A stretch of DNA of 64,000 nt from an uncultured Bradyrhizobium sp. (GTDB lineage Bacteria; Pseudomonadota; Alphaproteobacteria; Rhizobiales; Xanthobacteraceae), in assembly GCF_936928535.1 (NCBI RefSeq), contig NZ_CAKZHY010000172.1, positions 86,393-150,392 of the forward strand, written 5' to 3'. Both the position numbers and the translations under genes were made by a program. The notes under the pieces are model-generated. The model did not search any database. It saw nothing but the letters and a program-made list of their open reading frames with translations, and had not been told where the DNA came from. Shown here piece after piece: positions 36,863-44,909 of the stretch; position 1 is the stretch's first letter; every line of letters begins with the position of its first letter.

Positions 36863-37812
36863 CCTCAGCCACCTCAGCCCATTCGGTCGTTGAGCCCACG
36901 GCCACGACGCGGCGCTTTGCCGGCTCGCTGGTCGTGCTCTACGCCATCATCACCATGATCCCGCTGGTCTGGATCATGCTGACCGCGTTCAAGTCGCCCG
37001 ACGATGCGATCTCCTATCCGCCCAAGGTGTTGTTCAAACCGTCGCTCGAGGGCTTCTGCAACCTGTTCACGACGCGCTCGCGTCAGACACCCGAGTTCAT
37101 CCGCTCGCTGGGGCCGCCGCAGGGGATGTGCGACGAGATCGCACGCAGCCGCAATATGGTGGTCGCCGGTCCCTCGAACTATGTGCCGCGCTTCGTCAAT
37201 TCGCTGATCATCGCGTTCGGCTCGACCGTGCTCGCGGTCGCGCTCGGCACTCTGTCGGCCTACGGCTTCTCGCGGTTCCGCGTGCCGCTGAAGGATGATC
37301 TGCTGTTCTTCATTCTGTCGACCCGGATGATGCCGCCGATCGCGGTCGCGATCCCGATCTATCTGATGTACCGCACCATCGGATTGTCGGACACGCGGCT
37401 CGGGATGATCCTGCTCTACACCTCGGTCAACGTCTCGCTCGCGGTCTGGCTGCTCAAGGGCTTCATCGACGAAATCCCGCGCGAATACGAGGAGGCCGCG
37501 ATGATCGACGGCTACACCCGCTTCCAGGCGTTCGTGAAGGTGGTGCTGCCGCAGGCCACGACGGGGATCGCGGCAACCGCGATCTTCTGCCTGATCTTCG
37601 CCTGGAACGAATACGCCTTCGCGGTGCTTCTCACCTCGGGCAACGCGCAGACGGCGCCGCCGTTCATTCCGATCATTATCGGCGAGGGCGGGCAGGACTG
37701 GCCCGCGGTGGCCGCCGGCACGACGCTGTTCCTGATCCCGATCGTGGTGTTCACGGTGCTTCTGCGCAAGCATCTGCTGCGCGGCATCACCTTTGGAGCC
37801 GTGCGCAAATGA
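36859..37812 (+). CDS. Sugar/polyol ABC transporter permease, MalG/GlpQ-like
   Basis: 317 residues. It has MalG-type features: TMIPLVWIMLTAFKSPDD after helix 1, an unusually long periplasmic loop (about residues 68-110), and the EAA loop EIPREYEEAAMIDGYTRFQAFVKVVLP. The ATG at 36859 is used because it overlaps the upstream stop as ATGA; the long upstream open frame is a shadow of the previous gene. Pairs with the MalF-like permease. Confidence 0.88.
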   Translation: MTSATSAHSVVEPTATTRRFAGSLVVLYAIITMIPLVWIMLTAFKSPDDAISYPPKVLFKPSLEGFCNLFTTRSRQTPEFIRSLGPPQGMCDEIARSRNMVVAGPSNYVPRFVNSLIIAFGSTVLAVALGTLSAYGFSRFRVPLKDDLLFFILSTRMMPPIAVAIPIYLMYRTIGLSDTRLGMILLYTSVNVSLAVWLLKGFIDEIPREYEEAAMIDGYTRFQAFVKVVLPQATTGIAATAIFCLIFAWNEYAFAVLLTSGNAQTAPPFIPIIIGEGGQDWPAVAAGTTLFLIPIVVFTVLLRKHLLRGITFGAVRK

Positions 37813-38021
37813 GCGTCGATGTCACCCCATCCATCGCGCGAGGCGGTCTTGTCGACCGTCTGCTGCGCCGCGGCCCGCTCGAAGCCGTGGCGACCACGAT
37901 CATCGCCGCCGGCGTCGTGATGCTGATGCAACCATTCTTGCTGACGCTGTATTCCTGGTCGTTTGCGACGACCCTGTTCGGCACGGTGATGTTCACCATC
38001 GTGTCCAAGGTGCGGGAGTAA
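37809..38021 (+). CDS. Small membrane protein, GlpU-like
   Basis: 70 residues with a polar N-terminus (RLLRRGPLEAV) and two hydrophobic segments (about 27-42 and 46-62). It starts inside the stop of the MalG-like gene and ends six bases before the ATPase, so it is firmly part of the operon. A small gene in the same place (glpU) is known in the rhizobial glycerol importer, with no defined function. Assigned by size, topology and position, not by a domain. Confidence 0.7.
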   Translation: MSVDVTPSIARGGLVDRLLRRGPLEAVATTIIAAGVVMLMQPFLLTLYSWSFATTLFGTVMFTIVSKVRE

Positions 38022-38027
38022 GGCGCG

Positions 38028-39125
38028 ATGGCACAGATCAAGGTCGAGGCGCTCGACAAATCCTTCGGTGATTTTCATGCGGTCAAGTCCGCCAGCTTCA
38101 CGGTGGAGGATGGACAGTTCCTGTGCCTGCTGGGCCCTTCCGGCTGCGGCAAAACCACGACGCTTCGCATGATCGCCGGCCTTGAGCTGCCGACGGCAGG
38201 CACTATCCGGCTGGATGGCGAAGACGTGACCATGAATCGCGCGTCTGCACGCGACATCGCGTTCGTATTCCAGCTGTTCGCGCTCTATCCGCATATGAAT
38301 GTCCGGCAAAACATCGGCTTCCCCCTGAAATGCGAGGGCATGGGCGCGGCCGAGCGCGACCGACGGGTCGTCGAGGCCGCGCGCATCCTGCGGATCTCCC
38401 ATCTGCTCGATCGATCGGTGTCGGGGCTTGCCGGCGGCGATCGGCAGCGGGTTGCGCTTGGACGAGCGATCGTACGCAAGCCGAAATGCTTCCTGATGGA
38501 CGAGCCGCTCGGCGCGCTCGACACCGAGATGCGCGAGGCCATGATCCATGAGCTGCGTGCCTTGCACGACCGACTCGGCGCGACCACCGTCTATGTCACG
38601 CATGACCAGCTCGAAGCCATGGCGATGGCCGACAGGATTGCGGTGATGAACAACGGCGTGGTCGAGCAGGTCGCAAGCCCGCGCGACATCTATGACCGGC
38701 CGGCTTCGCTGTTCGTTGCGGATTTCATCGGATCACCGCCGATGAATTTCCTGCCGTTCCGCGGCGGGTTGCAGACCGGTGCAGAGGCGATCCGGCTCGG
38801 CGAACGGGACGTTGCGATTCCCCCTGCGCGCGAGGCTATGGCGGAGAGCGAGCTTGTGCTCGGCGTACGGCCCGAGCATGTGCGCTTCACGGATCGCGGC
38901 ATGGTGCGCGGCGAGGTCTATGGCACGGAGTATCTGGGCACGACGCAGATCGTGACCGTGACGACAAGCTACGGCGCGCTCAAGGCCCGCTCACCCAGCA
39001 GCAGATCGTTTCGGACCGGCGAGACGGTCGGGCTCGACTTCCGGCCCGATACGCTGTCGATCTTCGACAAGGCGTCGGGGCGGGCCATTCGCACGGCGCT
39101 GCATGAGGGAGCCGCGCATGGCTGA
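38028..39125 (+). CDS. ABC transporter ATP-binding protein, GlpS-like, with degenerate signature motif
   Basis: 365 residues, MalK/UgpC-like with a C-terminal OB-type regulatory domain. Walker A GPSGCGKT (36-43), Walker B FLMDEPLGALD and H-loop VTHDQ are canonical. The ABC signature, however, is LAGGD (134-138) instead of LSGGQ: the Ser that contacts the ATP phosphate in the partner subunit is Ala. The next gene encodes a canonical partner, so the pair probably forms an asymmetric heterodimer with one weakened ATP site. It starts six bases after the small membrane gene. Confidence 0.88.
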   Translation: MAQIKVEALDKSFGDFHAVKSASFTVEDGQFLCLLGPSGCGKTTTLRMIAGLELPTAGTIRLDGEDVTMNRASARDIAFVFQLFALYPHMNVRQNIGFPLKCEGMGAAERDRRVVEAARILRISHLLDRSVSGLAGGDRQRVALGRAIVRKPKCFLMDEPLGALDTEMREAMIHELRALHDRLGATTVYVTHDQLEAMAMADRIAVMNNGVVEQVASPRDIYDRPASLFVADFIGSPPMNFLPFRGGLQTGAEAIRLGERDVAIPPAREAMAESELVLGVRPEHVRFTDRGMVRGEVYGTEYLGTTQIVTVTTSYGALKARSPSSRSFRTGETVGLDFRPDTLSIFDKASGRAIRTALHEGAAHG

Positions 39126-40125
39126 GGTTGAGATCGTCTCCGTTTCCAAGGCCTTCGGCAAGACGCAGGCCGTGAGCGGGTTGTCGCTGACCGTCGGTGA
39201 CGGCGAGTTTGTGGCATTGCTCGGGCCGACCGGTGCCGGCAAGACCACTGCGCTTCGTTTGATTGCCGGATTGGAGCAGCTGGATTCGGGCTCGATCCGT
39301 ATCGACGGGCGCGATATGACTGCTGCGGCGCCGGCGGACCGCGACGTTGCCTTTGTCTTCCAGCAATATTCGCTGTATCCGCACCTTACCGTGTTCGAGA
39401 ACATGGCCTTCGCGCTGCGTGCGCCGACCCGCCGTGTGGCCGAAGCCGATATCCGCACCAAGGTGCAGGAGGTGGCGCGTCTGCTGCACATCGAAACCAA
39501 GCTGGACAACAAGGCGACGCAGCTGTCGGGCGGGCAGATGCAGCGCGTCGCGATCGGCCGGGCGCTGGTGCGTTCGCCCTCGATCTATCTGATGGACGAG
39601 CCGCTGTCCTCGCTCGATGCCAAGCTGCGTGGCGAGCTGCGGCTCGAGCTGAAGCGGATTCAGGTCGAGCTCGGCGCGACAATCCTCTATGTCACCCACG
39701 ATCAGACCGAAGCCATGACCATGGCCTCGCGCATCGGCGTGATCGAAGGCGGACGGTTGATGCAGATCGGCACGCCGCGCGAGATCTACGAGAACCCGAT
39801 CAACGCGCATGTCGCGGCAAGGCTGGGCCAGCCGGTGATCAATCTGCTGCCGGCGGCCCTGTTCGGCAGCGCACCGGTGGGCGCCGCAACAGTCGGCGCG
39901 CGGACCGAGCATCTGACGATCGCGCGCGGCAGCGGCGATGTCTCGGCGACGGTCAAGCGGGTCGAGCATCTCGGCGACCAAAGCCATCTCCATCTCGACC
40001 TTGCCGGCCGACCGGTTGTGACCTTGGCGGATCCCGAGGCAGGCTTCGGTGCCGGAGATGTCGTGTCGCTCCGTCTCAACAAACCGCTGTTTTTCGATGC
40101 GAATGGCTGGAGGGTGGCGGCATGA
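39118..40125 (+). CDS. ABC transporter ATP-binding protein, GlpT-like
   Basis: 335 residues. Walker A GPTGAGKTT, signature LSGGQMQRVAIGRAL, Walker B IYLMDEPLSSLDAK and VTHDQTEAMTMA are all canonical, followed by a short regulatory domain. The ATG at 39118 lies six bases after GGGAG and overlaps the upstream gene by eight bases. It is the second, intact ATPase of the importer. Its stop overlaps the dhaL start by 4 bases, joining transport to kinase genes in one transcript. Confidence 0.88.
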   Translation: MAEVEIVSVSKAFGKTQAVSGLSLTVGDGEFVALLGPTGAGKTTALRLIAGLEQLDSGSIRIDGRDMTAAAPADRDVAFVFQQYSLYPHLTVFENMAFALRAPTRRVAEADIRTKVQEVARLLHIETKLDNKATQLSGGQMQRVAIGRALVRSPSIYLMDEPLSSLDAKLRGELRLELKRIQVELGATILYVTHDQTEAMTMASRIGVIEGGRLMQIGTPREIYENPINAHVAARLGQPVINLLPAALFGSAPVGAATVGARTEHLTIARGSGDVSATVKRVEHLGDQSHLHLDLAGRPVVTLADPEAGFGAGDVVSLRLNKPLFFDANGWRVAA

Positions 40126-40736
40126 GCCTTGATCGGGTAGCCAGGGAAAGATTGGTGCGAAGGCTGGCGGGTTCGGTGATCGAGCACGCGGACGAGTTGA
40201 CGAGCCTCGACCAGGCGATTGGTGATGGGGATCACGGGCTGAACATGAAGCGCGGTTTCGAGGCGGTGCTCGCGGCACTGCCTGGCCTTGCCGACAAGTC
40301 GCTGCCCGAGATGCTGAAGGCGATTGGAATGACGTTGGTGATGAAGGTCGGTGGCGCGTCGGGGCCGCTGGTGGGAACTTTCTTCATGGAATTGGGTAAG
40401 GCCCTACCGGAGCAGCCGGGCCGGTCGGATCTGGTCGCCGCGACGGAGAAGGCAATCGATGCCGTCAAGGCGCGCGGCCGTTCGGAGGCGGGGCAGAAGA
40501 CGCTGCTCGATGTCCTGGTGCCGGTTCACGCTGTCCTGGCGGGAGGCGGTGATGCCAGGGCGATCGCGACGGAGGCTGCGCAAGCGGCCGATCGCACCAC
40601 GCCCATGCTGGCGATTCGCGGCCGCGCGTCGTTCCTTGGCGAACGTTCCATCGGTCATATGGACCCGGGCTCGCGCTCGACGTCCCTTCTGATCGGCGCA
40701 GCTGTTGAGATACTGGAGTTCGAGGTCAATCCATGA
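40122..40736 (+). CDS. dhaL: Dihydroxyacetone kinase, ADP-binding subunit DhaL
   Basis: 204 residues. The metal-ligand aspartates D30, D35 and D37 (SLDQAIGDGDHG) occupy the same positions as in E. coli DhaL, and GRASFLGERSIGHMDPG is the conserved nucleotide-binding end. DhaL holds ADP permanently, is rephosphorylated by DhaM and passes phosphate to dihydroxyacetone on DhaK. Start overlaps the ATPase stop (ATGA); the stop overlaps dhaM. Confidence 0.93.
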   Translation: MSLDRVARERLVRRLAGSVIEHADELTSLDQAIGDGDHGLNMKRGFEAVLAALPGLADKSLPEMLKAIGMTLVMKVGGASGPLVGTFFMELGKALPEQPGRSDLVAATEKAIDAVKARGRSEAGQKTLLDVLVPVHAVLAGGGDARAIATEAAQAADRTTPMLAIRGRASFLGERSIGHMDPGSRSTSLLIGAAVEILEFEVNP

Positions 40737-41119
40737 GCAATGTCGGAATTGTCATCGTATCGCATTCGCCGAAGATCGCGGAAGGCGCGGCCGATATGGT
40801 GCGCCAGATGGTCGGGGACGCGGTGCCGCTGGCCTGGACCGGCGGCGATGTCGATGGTGGCCTGGGCACGAACGTTGCCGGAATCCTCGAGGCGATCGAG
40901 ACGGCCTGGTCGTCGGCGGGCGTTGCAATCCTCGTCGACCTCGGTGGTGCCGAGACCAATTCGGAGATGGCGGTGGAGATGCTCCCCGAGGATCGTCGCG
41001 CGCGCGTCCTGGTTTGCAATGCCCCGGTGGTCGAGGGGGCGGTGATCGCCGCGACCGAGTCTTCGGGCGGCTCGCCGCTGGCCGCCGTCAAGCGCAGTGC
41101 GGAGGAATTCTATGCATGA
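40733..41119 (+). CDS. dhaM: PTS-dependent dihydroxyacetone kinase phosphotransferase DhaM (EIIA-type domain only)
   Basis: 128 residues, an EIIA-mannose-type domain. The phospho-accepting His11 lies in VIVSHS, followed by KIAEGAADMVRQM; ILVDLGGAETNSEMAVEML is also characteristic. In E. coli DhaM this domain is fused to HPr- and EI-like parts; here those are separate genes immediately downstream. It carries phosphate from HPr to the ADP of DhaL. Confidence 0.9.
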   Translation: MSNVGIVIVSHSPKIAEGAADMVRQMVGDAVPLAWTGGDVDGGLGTNVAGILEAIETAWSSAGVAILVDLGGAETNSEMAVEMLPEDRRARVLVCNAPVVEGAVIAATESSGGSPLAAVKRSAEEFYA

Positions 41120-41426
41120 TGCCAACGTCAACCGGGCGGCTCAGTCCTTCGCGCCGCTGACTGCCTCCGCGGTTCTGGTCAATCCGGTCGGCCTGCATGC
41201 GCGGCCGTCGGTGAAGCTCACACAACTGGCAAAGGGCTTTACCGCGAAGATCGAGATTGCGCTTGCGGCCGAGGGCCCTTGGACCGACGCCAAGAGCCCG
41301 GTGAAGGTGATGCGCGTGAAGGCGCCGCAGGGCGCAACGCTGCATTTCCGCGTCAGCGGTCCTGATGGCGAGGCGGCGCTCGCGGCCATGCTGGCGCTGG
41401 TGCATGACGGTTTCGGCGAGGCGTAG
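41112..41426 (+). CDS. HPr-family phosphocarrier protein
   Basis: 104 residues, with about 17 extra at the N-terminus over a standard HPr. Active-site His29 lies in NPVGLHARPSVKLTQLA. GGAGG lies six bases before the ATG at 41112, which overlaps the end of dhaM by eight bases. It links the adjacent Enzyme I to DhaM, so it appears dedicated to dihydroxyacetone phosphorylation. Confidence 0.9.
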   Translation: MHDANVNRAAQSFAPLTASAVLVNPVGLHARPSVKLTQLAKGFTAKIEIALAAEGPWTDAKSPVKVMRVKAPQGATLHFRVSGPDGEAALAAMLALVHDGFGEA

Positions 41427-41430
41427 AATC

Positions 41431-43029
41431 GTGGGCGAGATCCATCTCACCGGCCATCCTGCGTCGCCCGGTCTCGCCATCGGCCCGGTCGCGGTGCTGA
41501 CAAGCGAAGTGGCGAGCAGGGCCGCCAAAGGCGATCCGGCTCAGGAAGCCGCAGCGCTGAAGGTGGCGATCGAGGGAGCAGCAAGCGAGCTCGCCGATCT
41601 GATCGCGACGGTTCACGGTGAGGCCGCGGAGATCCTGGAGTTCCAGGTTGCGATGCTCGGCGACGATGCGCTCGCGGAGGCGGCTTACGAAGCCATTGCC
41701 GGCGGTACGGCCGCCGATGAAGCCTGGCGCGCGGCACTCGAAGCCGAGATCGCGGGCTATCGCGCGGCGGATGAGGAATATTTTCGGGCGCGTGCCGCCG
41801 ATCTCGTCGACATTCGCGATCGCGTCCTCGCGAGCCTGAACGGCGCAGGAACGATCGCAACGATCTCCGGCGATTCCATCGTCACCGGTGATGATATTTC
41901 GCCGTCCACGTTCCTCGCCGTTGACTGGACTCGTGGTGGCGCCATTGCGCTGGCCGCCGGATCGCCATCGTCGCATGTCGCGATGCTCGCGCGCTCGCGT
42001 GGCGCTCCCATGGTGGTAGGGTTGGGGCCGTTGCCATGGAACGGACAGCCGCCGTCACTGGCGCTGGTCGACGGTGACATCGGCACCGTGATCTTCGATC
42101 CCCAGCCCGAAACGCGCCGCTTGTTCGAGCATCGCATGGCAGCCGCGAATGCCGCGCAGATTGCTGCCGATGCTGGTCGCCTCAAGCCGGCGCTGACGGC
42201 GGATGGACGCCGTATCGCCGTTCTTCTCAACGTCGCTGCGCCCGAAGAGCTCGCGAGTCTCGATCCCGCGATCTGCGACGGCATCGGTCTCGTACGGACG
42301 GAGTTTCTGTTCGAGGGATCGAGGGGCCTTCCGGGCGAGGATGCGCAATATCAGGTCTACCGCCGCATTCTCGAATGGGCCGAAGGGCGGCCGGTGACGA
42401 TCCGCACGCTCGATGCCGGCGGCGACAAGCCGATCCCCGGCGTGACTGTCGATGACGAGCGCAATCCATTCCTGGGCCTGCGCGGTATCCGGCTCTCGCT
42501 GGCGCGGCCGGAGGTGTTTCGCGTGCAGCTGCGGGCGCTGTGCCGCGCGGCGATCCACGGGACACTGAAGGTGATGCTGCCGATGGTCGCGGTTCCCACG
42601 GAGCTCAACCGCGCCAACGCCATGCTGGATGCGGAGCTTGCAGCCCTCACGGCGGAAGGCGTCGCTTGCGCCAGGCCACCGCTCGGCATCATGGTCGAAG
42701 TCCCGTCGGCAGCGCTCTGCGCCGACGATTTCAGTGCGGCGTTCTATTCCATCGGGTCCAACGATCTGACCCAATACACAATGGCCGCGGCGCGCGACAT
42801 CGGTGCTGTCGCCGACCTCAATGATGCCGGCCATCCCGCGGTGCTGGCGCTGATCGCGCGGACGGTCGAGGCCGGGCGCAAGCGCGGCGTCGAGGTCTCG
42901 CTCTGCGGCGATGCCGCGGGCGACACGCGCCTGACGAATGCGCTGCTGGCGACAGGCTTGACGACGCTCTCGGTCGCGCCGATTGCGGTGGCGCGGCTCA
43001 AGGCCGCCATTGCCGGGGTGACCGCATGA
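41431..43029 (+). CDS. Phosphoenolpyruvate-protein phosphotransferase (Enzyme I), dedicated to the Dha system
   Basis: 532 residues from the GTG at 41431 (GAGG nine bases upstream). Phospho-His182 lies in SPSSHVAMLARSRGAPMVVG, the PEP-binding barrel has GIGLVRTEFLF, TIRTLDAGGDKPIPG and SIGSNDLTQYTMA, and catalytic Cys492 lies in SLCGDAAGD. It takes phosphate from PEP and passes it to the HPr four bases upstream. Position shows it serves DhaM rather than a sugar-transporting PTS, of which none is seen. The stop overlaps the next gene by 4 bases. Confidence 0.92.
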   Translation: MGEIHLTGHPASPGLAIGPVAVLTSEVASRAAKGDPAQEAAALKVAIEGAASELADLIATVHGEAAEILEFQVAMLGDDALAEAAYEAIAGGTAADEAWRAALEAEIAGYRAADEEYFRARAADLVDIRDRVLASLNGAGTIATISGDSIVTGDDISPSTFLAVDWTRGGAIALAAGSPSSHVAMLARSRGAPMVVGLGPLPWNGQPPSLALVDGDIGTVIFDPQPETRRLFEHRMAAANAAQIAADAGRLKPALTADGRRIAVLLNVAAPEELASLDPAICDGIGLVRTEFLFEGSRGLPGEDAQYQVYRRILEWAEGRPVTIRTLDAGGDKPIPGVTVDDERNPFLGLRGIRLSLARPEVFRVQLRALCRAAIHGTLKVMLPMVAVPTELNRANAMLDAELAALTAEGVACARPPLGIMVEVPSAALCADDFSAAFYSIGSNDLTQYTMAAARDIGAVADLNDAGHPAVLALIARTVEAGRKRGVEVSLCGDAAGDTRLTNALLATGLTTLSVAPIAVARLKAAIAGVTA

Positions 43030-43457
43030 GCGACGATGCAGGCGAGGACGCAAGCCGGCCGGGGGACAGCAATGTCGCGGACTACAAGCTGATCCTGCGG
43101 CGAGCGCTCGACAACCGGCCATCAGGGACGCGGCTGAAGCTCGCGGCGGCGCTCGGCAAGAACCGCTCCTTTGTCAGCCAGATCACCAATCCGGCCTATC
43201 TGGTGCCGATCCCGGCCAAGCATGTCGCGATCATCTTCGAGGTCTGTCATCTCTCCGGCACCGAGCGCGCGGCTTTTCTCGAGGCCTATGGGCGCGCGCA
43301 TCCGGGGCGGCTGCGCGGCGCGCACCGCGAGGCGCGCACGCGCGTCGTGACCGTGACGGTGCCTGACCTCGGCGACGACAAGAAAAATCGCGCGCTCGAG
43401 CAGCTCATCGTCGACTTTGCTGCCCAGCTCGCGCGTTACGCCGAAAGCATCGGCTGA
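43026..43457 (+). CDS. Small HTH-like protein, possible regulator of the Dha operon
   Basis: 143 residues. Residues about 20-70 (DYKLILRRALDNRPSG, RLKLAAALGKNRSFVSQITN) resemble a Cro/CI-type helix-turn-helix, followed by a basic stretch (GAHREARTRVVTVTVPDLGD) and a C-terminal amphipathic helix that could dimerise. Family not recognised with certainty. It starts inside the stop of the Enzyme I gene and precedes dhaK by 37 bases, so it is part of the operon; autoregulation through the palindrome at 34271 is possible but unproven. Confidence 0.65.
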   Translation: MSDDAGEDASRPGDSNVADYKLILRRALDNRPSGTRLKLAAALGKNRSFVSQITNPAYLVPIPAKHVAIIFEVCHLSGTERAAFLEAYGRAHPGRLRGAHREARTRVVTVTVPDLGDDKKNRALEQLIVDFAAQLARYAESIG

Positions 43458-43494
43458 CGAACTCGAAACGCAAAAAGACCTCAGGGAGGACGCC

Positions 43495-44484
43495 ATGAAA
43501 AAGCTGATCAACAGCACTGATGCAGTGCTCGAAGAGAGTCTCGATGGGCTCGCGGCCGCGCATGCCGATATCCTGCAACTCGGCGCCGACAGGAAGTTCG
43601 TGCGCCGCCGCAATCTGAAGCCGGGCAAGGTCGCGTTGATCTCGGGCGGCGGCTCCGGACACGAACCGCTTCATGCGGGTTTTGTCGGCCATGGCATGCT
43701 CGATGCCGCCTGTCCGGGCCAGGTCTTCACGTCACCCACGCCGGACCAGATGATCGAGGCGGCCGAGGCCGTCGACACCGGTGCAGGCGTGCTCTTCATC
43801 GTCAAGAACTATGAAGGCGATGTGATGAATTTCACCATGGCCGCCGAGATGGCCGGGCGTGAGGTTGCAAGCGTGGTGACCAATGACGACGTTGCGGTCG
43901 AGAAGTCGACCTACACGACCGGACGCCGCGGCGTCGCAGGTACGCTGATCGTGGAAAAGATGGTTGGCGCTGCGGCGGAACAGGGCGTGCCGCTCTCAGC
44001 GCTCAAGGCGCTTGGCGATGACGTCAACAGGCGCACCCGCTCGATGGGCGTGGCGCTATTGCCTTGCACCGTTCCGGCGGCGGGACGGCCGAATTTCACG
44101 CTGGCTGACAACGAAATGGAGATGGGCGTCGGCATTCACGGCGAGCCGGGTCGCCGCAGGGTGCCGCTGGCGTCTGCCGATGCTATCGCAGCCGACATAG
44201 TTGGCGCGATTCTGGATGATCTCGAGCCGACCAAGGGCAGCGAAGTTCTGCTTCTGGTCAACGGGTTCGGCGCCACGCCGCTGATCGAGCTCTATTTGTT
44301 GGTCAACAGCGCCAAGCGCATTCTGGACGGGGCAGGGATCTCGGCTGTGCGGTTCCTGACGGGCTCCTATGTGACGTCCCTCGACATGGCCGGCGCTTCG
44401 ATCACCGTCTCCGTGCTCGATGGCCAATCGAAGGAATTGTGGGACGCTCCGGTGCATACCGCCGCCCTACGCTGGCGCACGTGA
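43495..44484 (+). CDS. dhaK: Dihydroxyacetone kinase, substrate-binding subunit DhaK
   Basis: 329 residues. His215 (GVGIHGEPG) is the residue that binds dihydroxyacetone covalently as a hemiaminal; His56 (GGGSGHEPLH) and Asp109 (NYEGDVMNF) complete the active site. GGGAGGA precedes the ATG at 43495. In most dha operons dhaK comes before dhaL; here it is last, behind the phosphorelay genes and the small HTH gene. The product is dihydroxyacetone phosphate, which enters glycolysis. Confidence 0.93.
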   Translation: MKKLINSTDAVLEESLDGLAAAHADILQLGADRKFVRRRNLKPGKVALISGGGSGHEPLHAGFVGHGMLDAACPGQVFTSPTPDQMIEAAEAVDTGAGVLFIVKNYEGDVMNFTMAAEMAGREVASVVTNDDVAVEKSTYTTGRRGVAGTLIVEKMVGAAAEQGVPLSALKALGDDVNRRTRSMGVALLPCTVPAAGRPNFTLADNEMEMGVGIHGEPGRRRVPLASADAIAADIVGAILDDLEPTKGSEVLLLVNGFGATPLIELYLLVNSAKRILDGAGISAVRFLTGSYVTSLDMAGASITVSVLDGQSKELWDAPVHTAALRWRT

Positions 44485-44806
44485 CCGCGGAAACCAGGCG
44501 CGATCACCAACGATATGGCCGAAGTCGCCCGATGACGGATCGGGGCGAGGGTTCGGATAGCAGCCGGTGTGAACCGGCCTTAGTCAGCCTCGCACGACCT
44601 GTGCGATCCGCGCGACGTGCTACGGAGGCAATCTCGGTCGCTGGATAAGGAACTTGGTGTCGGGCCAGTCGTGCCCCGCCAGGACGCGTTCCGATATCAA
44701 GCAAATCTTCCTGAGAAGCGTCGGCCGCCCCTGCCGACGCCCGCTGTCGCTCGACCGGCGGCGGCGCCGGCACCCGTTCGAACTGGCTCGGAAGCGGGAT
44801 CTCCCA

Positions 44807-44833
44807 TTGACAGGTCGCCCCGTCTGATAGAAT
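44807..44833 (+). promoter_or_regulatory. Candidate promoter of the Rbs-type sugar operon
   Basis: TTGACA (44807-44812) and TAGAAT (44828-44833), 15-bp spacing, about 77 bases before the first gene. Spacing is short for sigma-70, so it is a candidate only. Confidence 0.4.
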
Positions 44834-44837
44834 TATA

Positions 44838-44866
44838 ACAAGATAAGTTGCAAAAATAACAATATG
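44838..44866. promoter_or_regulatory. AT-rich operator candidate before the Rbs-type operon
   Basis: ACAAGAT (44838) and ACAATATG (44859), 21 bp apart, with GCAAAAAT between. The words resemble the ACAATRAT repeats upstream of the DeoR gene at 49636-49694, so the same repressor may act at both places. Confidence 0.35.
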
Positions 44867-44909
44867 TCACCATCGTACCAGCGTCTCGCGGGGGCGACGG
44901 GAGGAAAGT

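Larger units (their letters stand above)
44485..44909. other. Intergenic region before the Rbs-type operon
   Basis: 425 bases. The left three quarters are GC-rich with only short frames I do not believe. The last 100 bases become AT-rich and hold the promoter and operator candidates listed separately. Confidence 0.5.

Noticed and set aside
44439..44838. Short frames in the gap between dhaK and the Rbs-type operon
   Set aside because: No ribosome site, no domain and biased composition; treated as non-coding.
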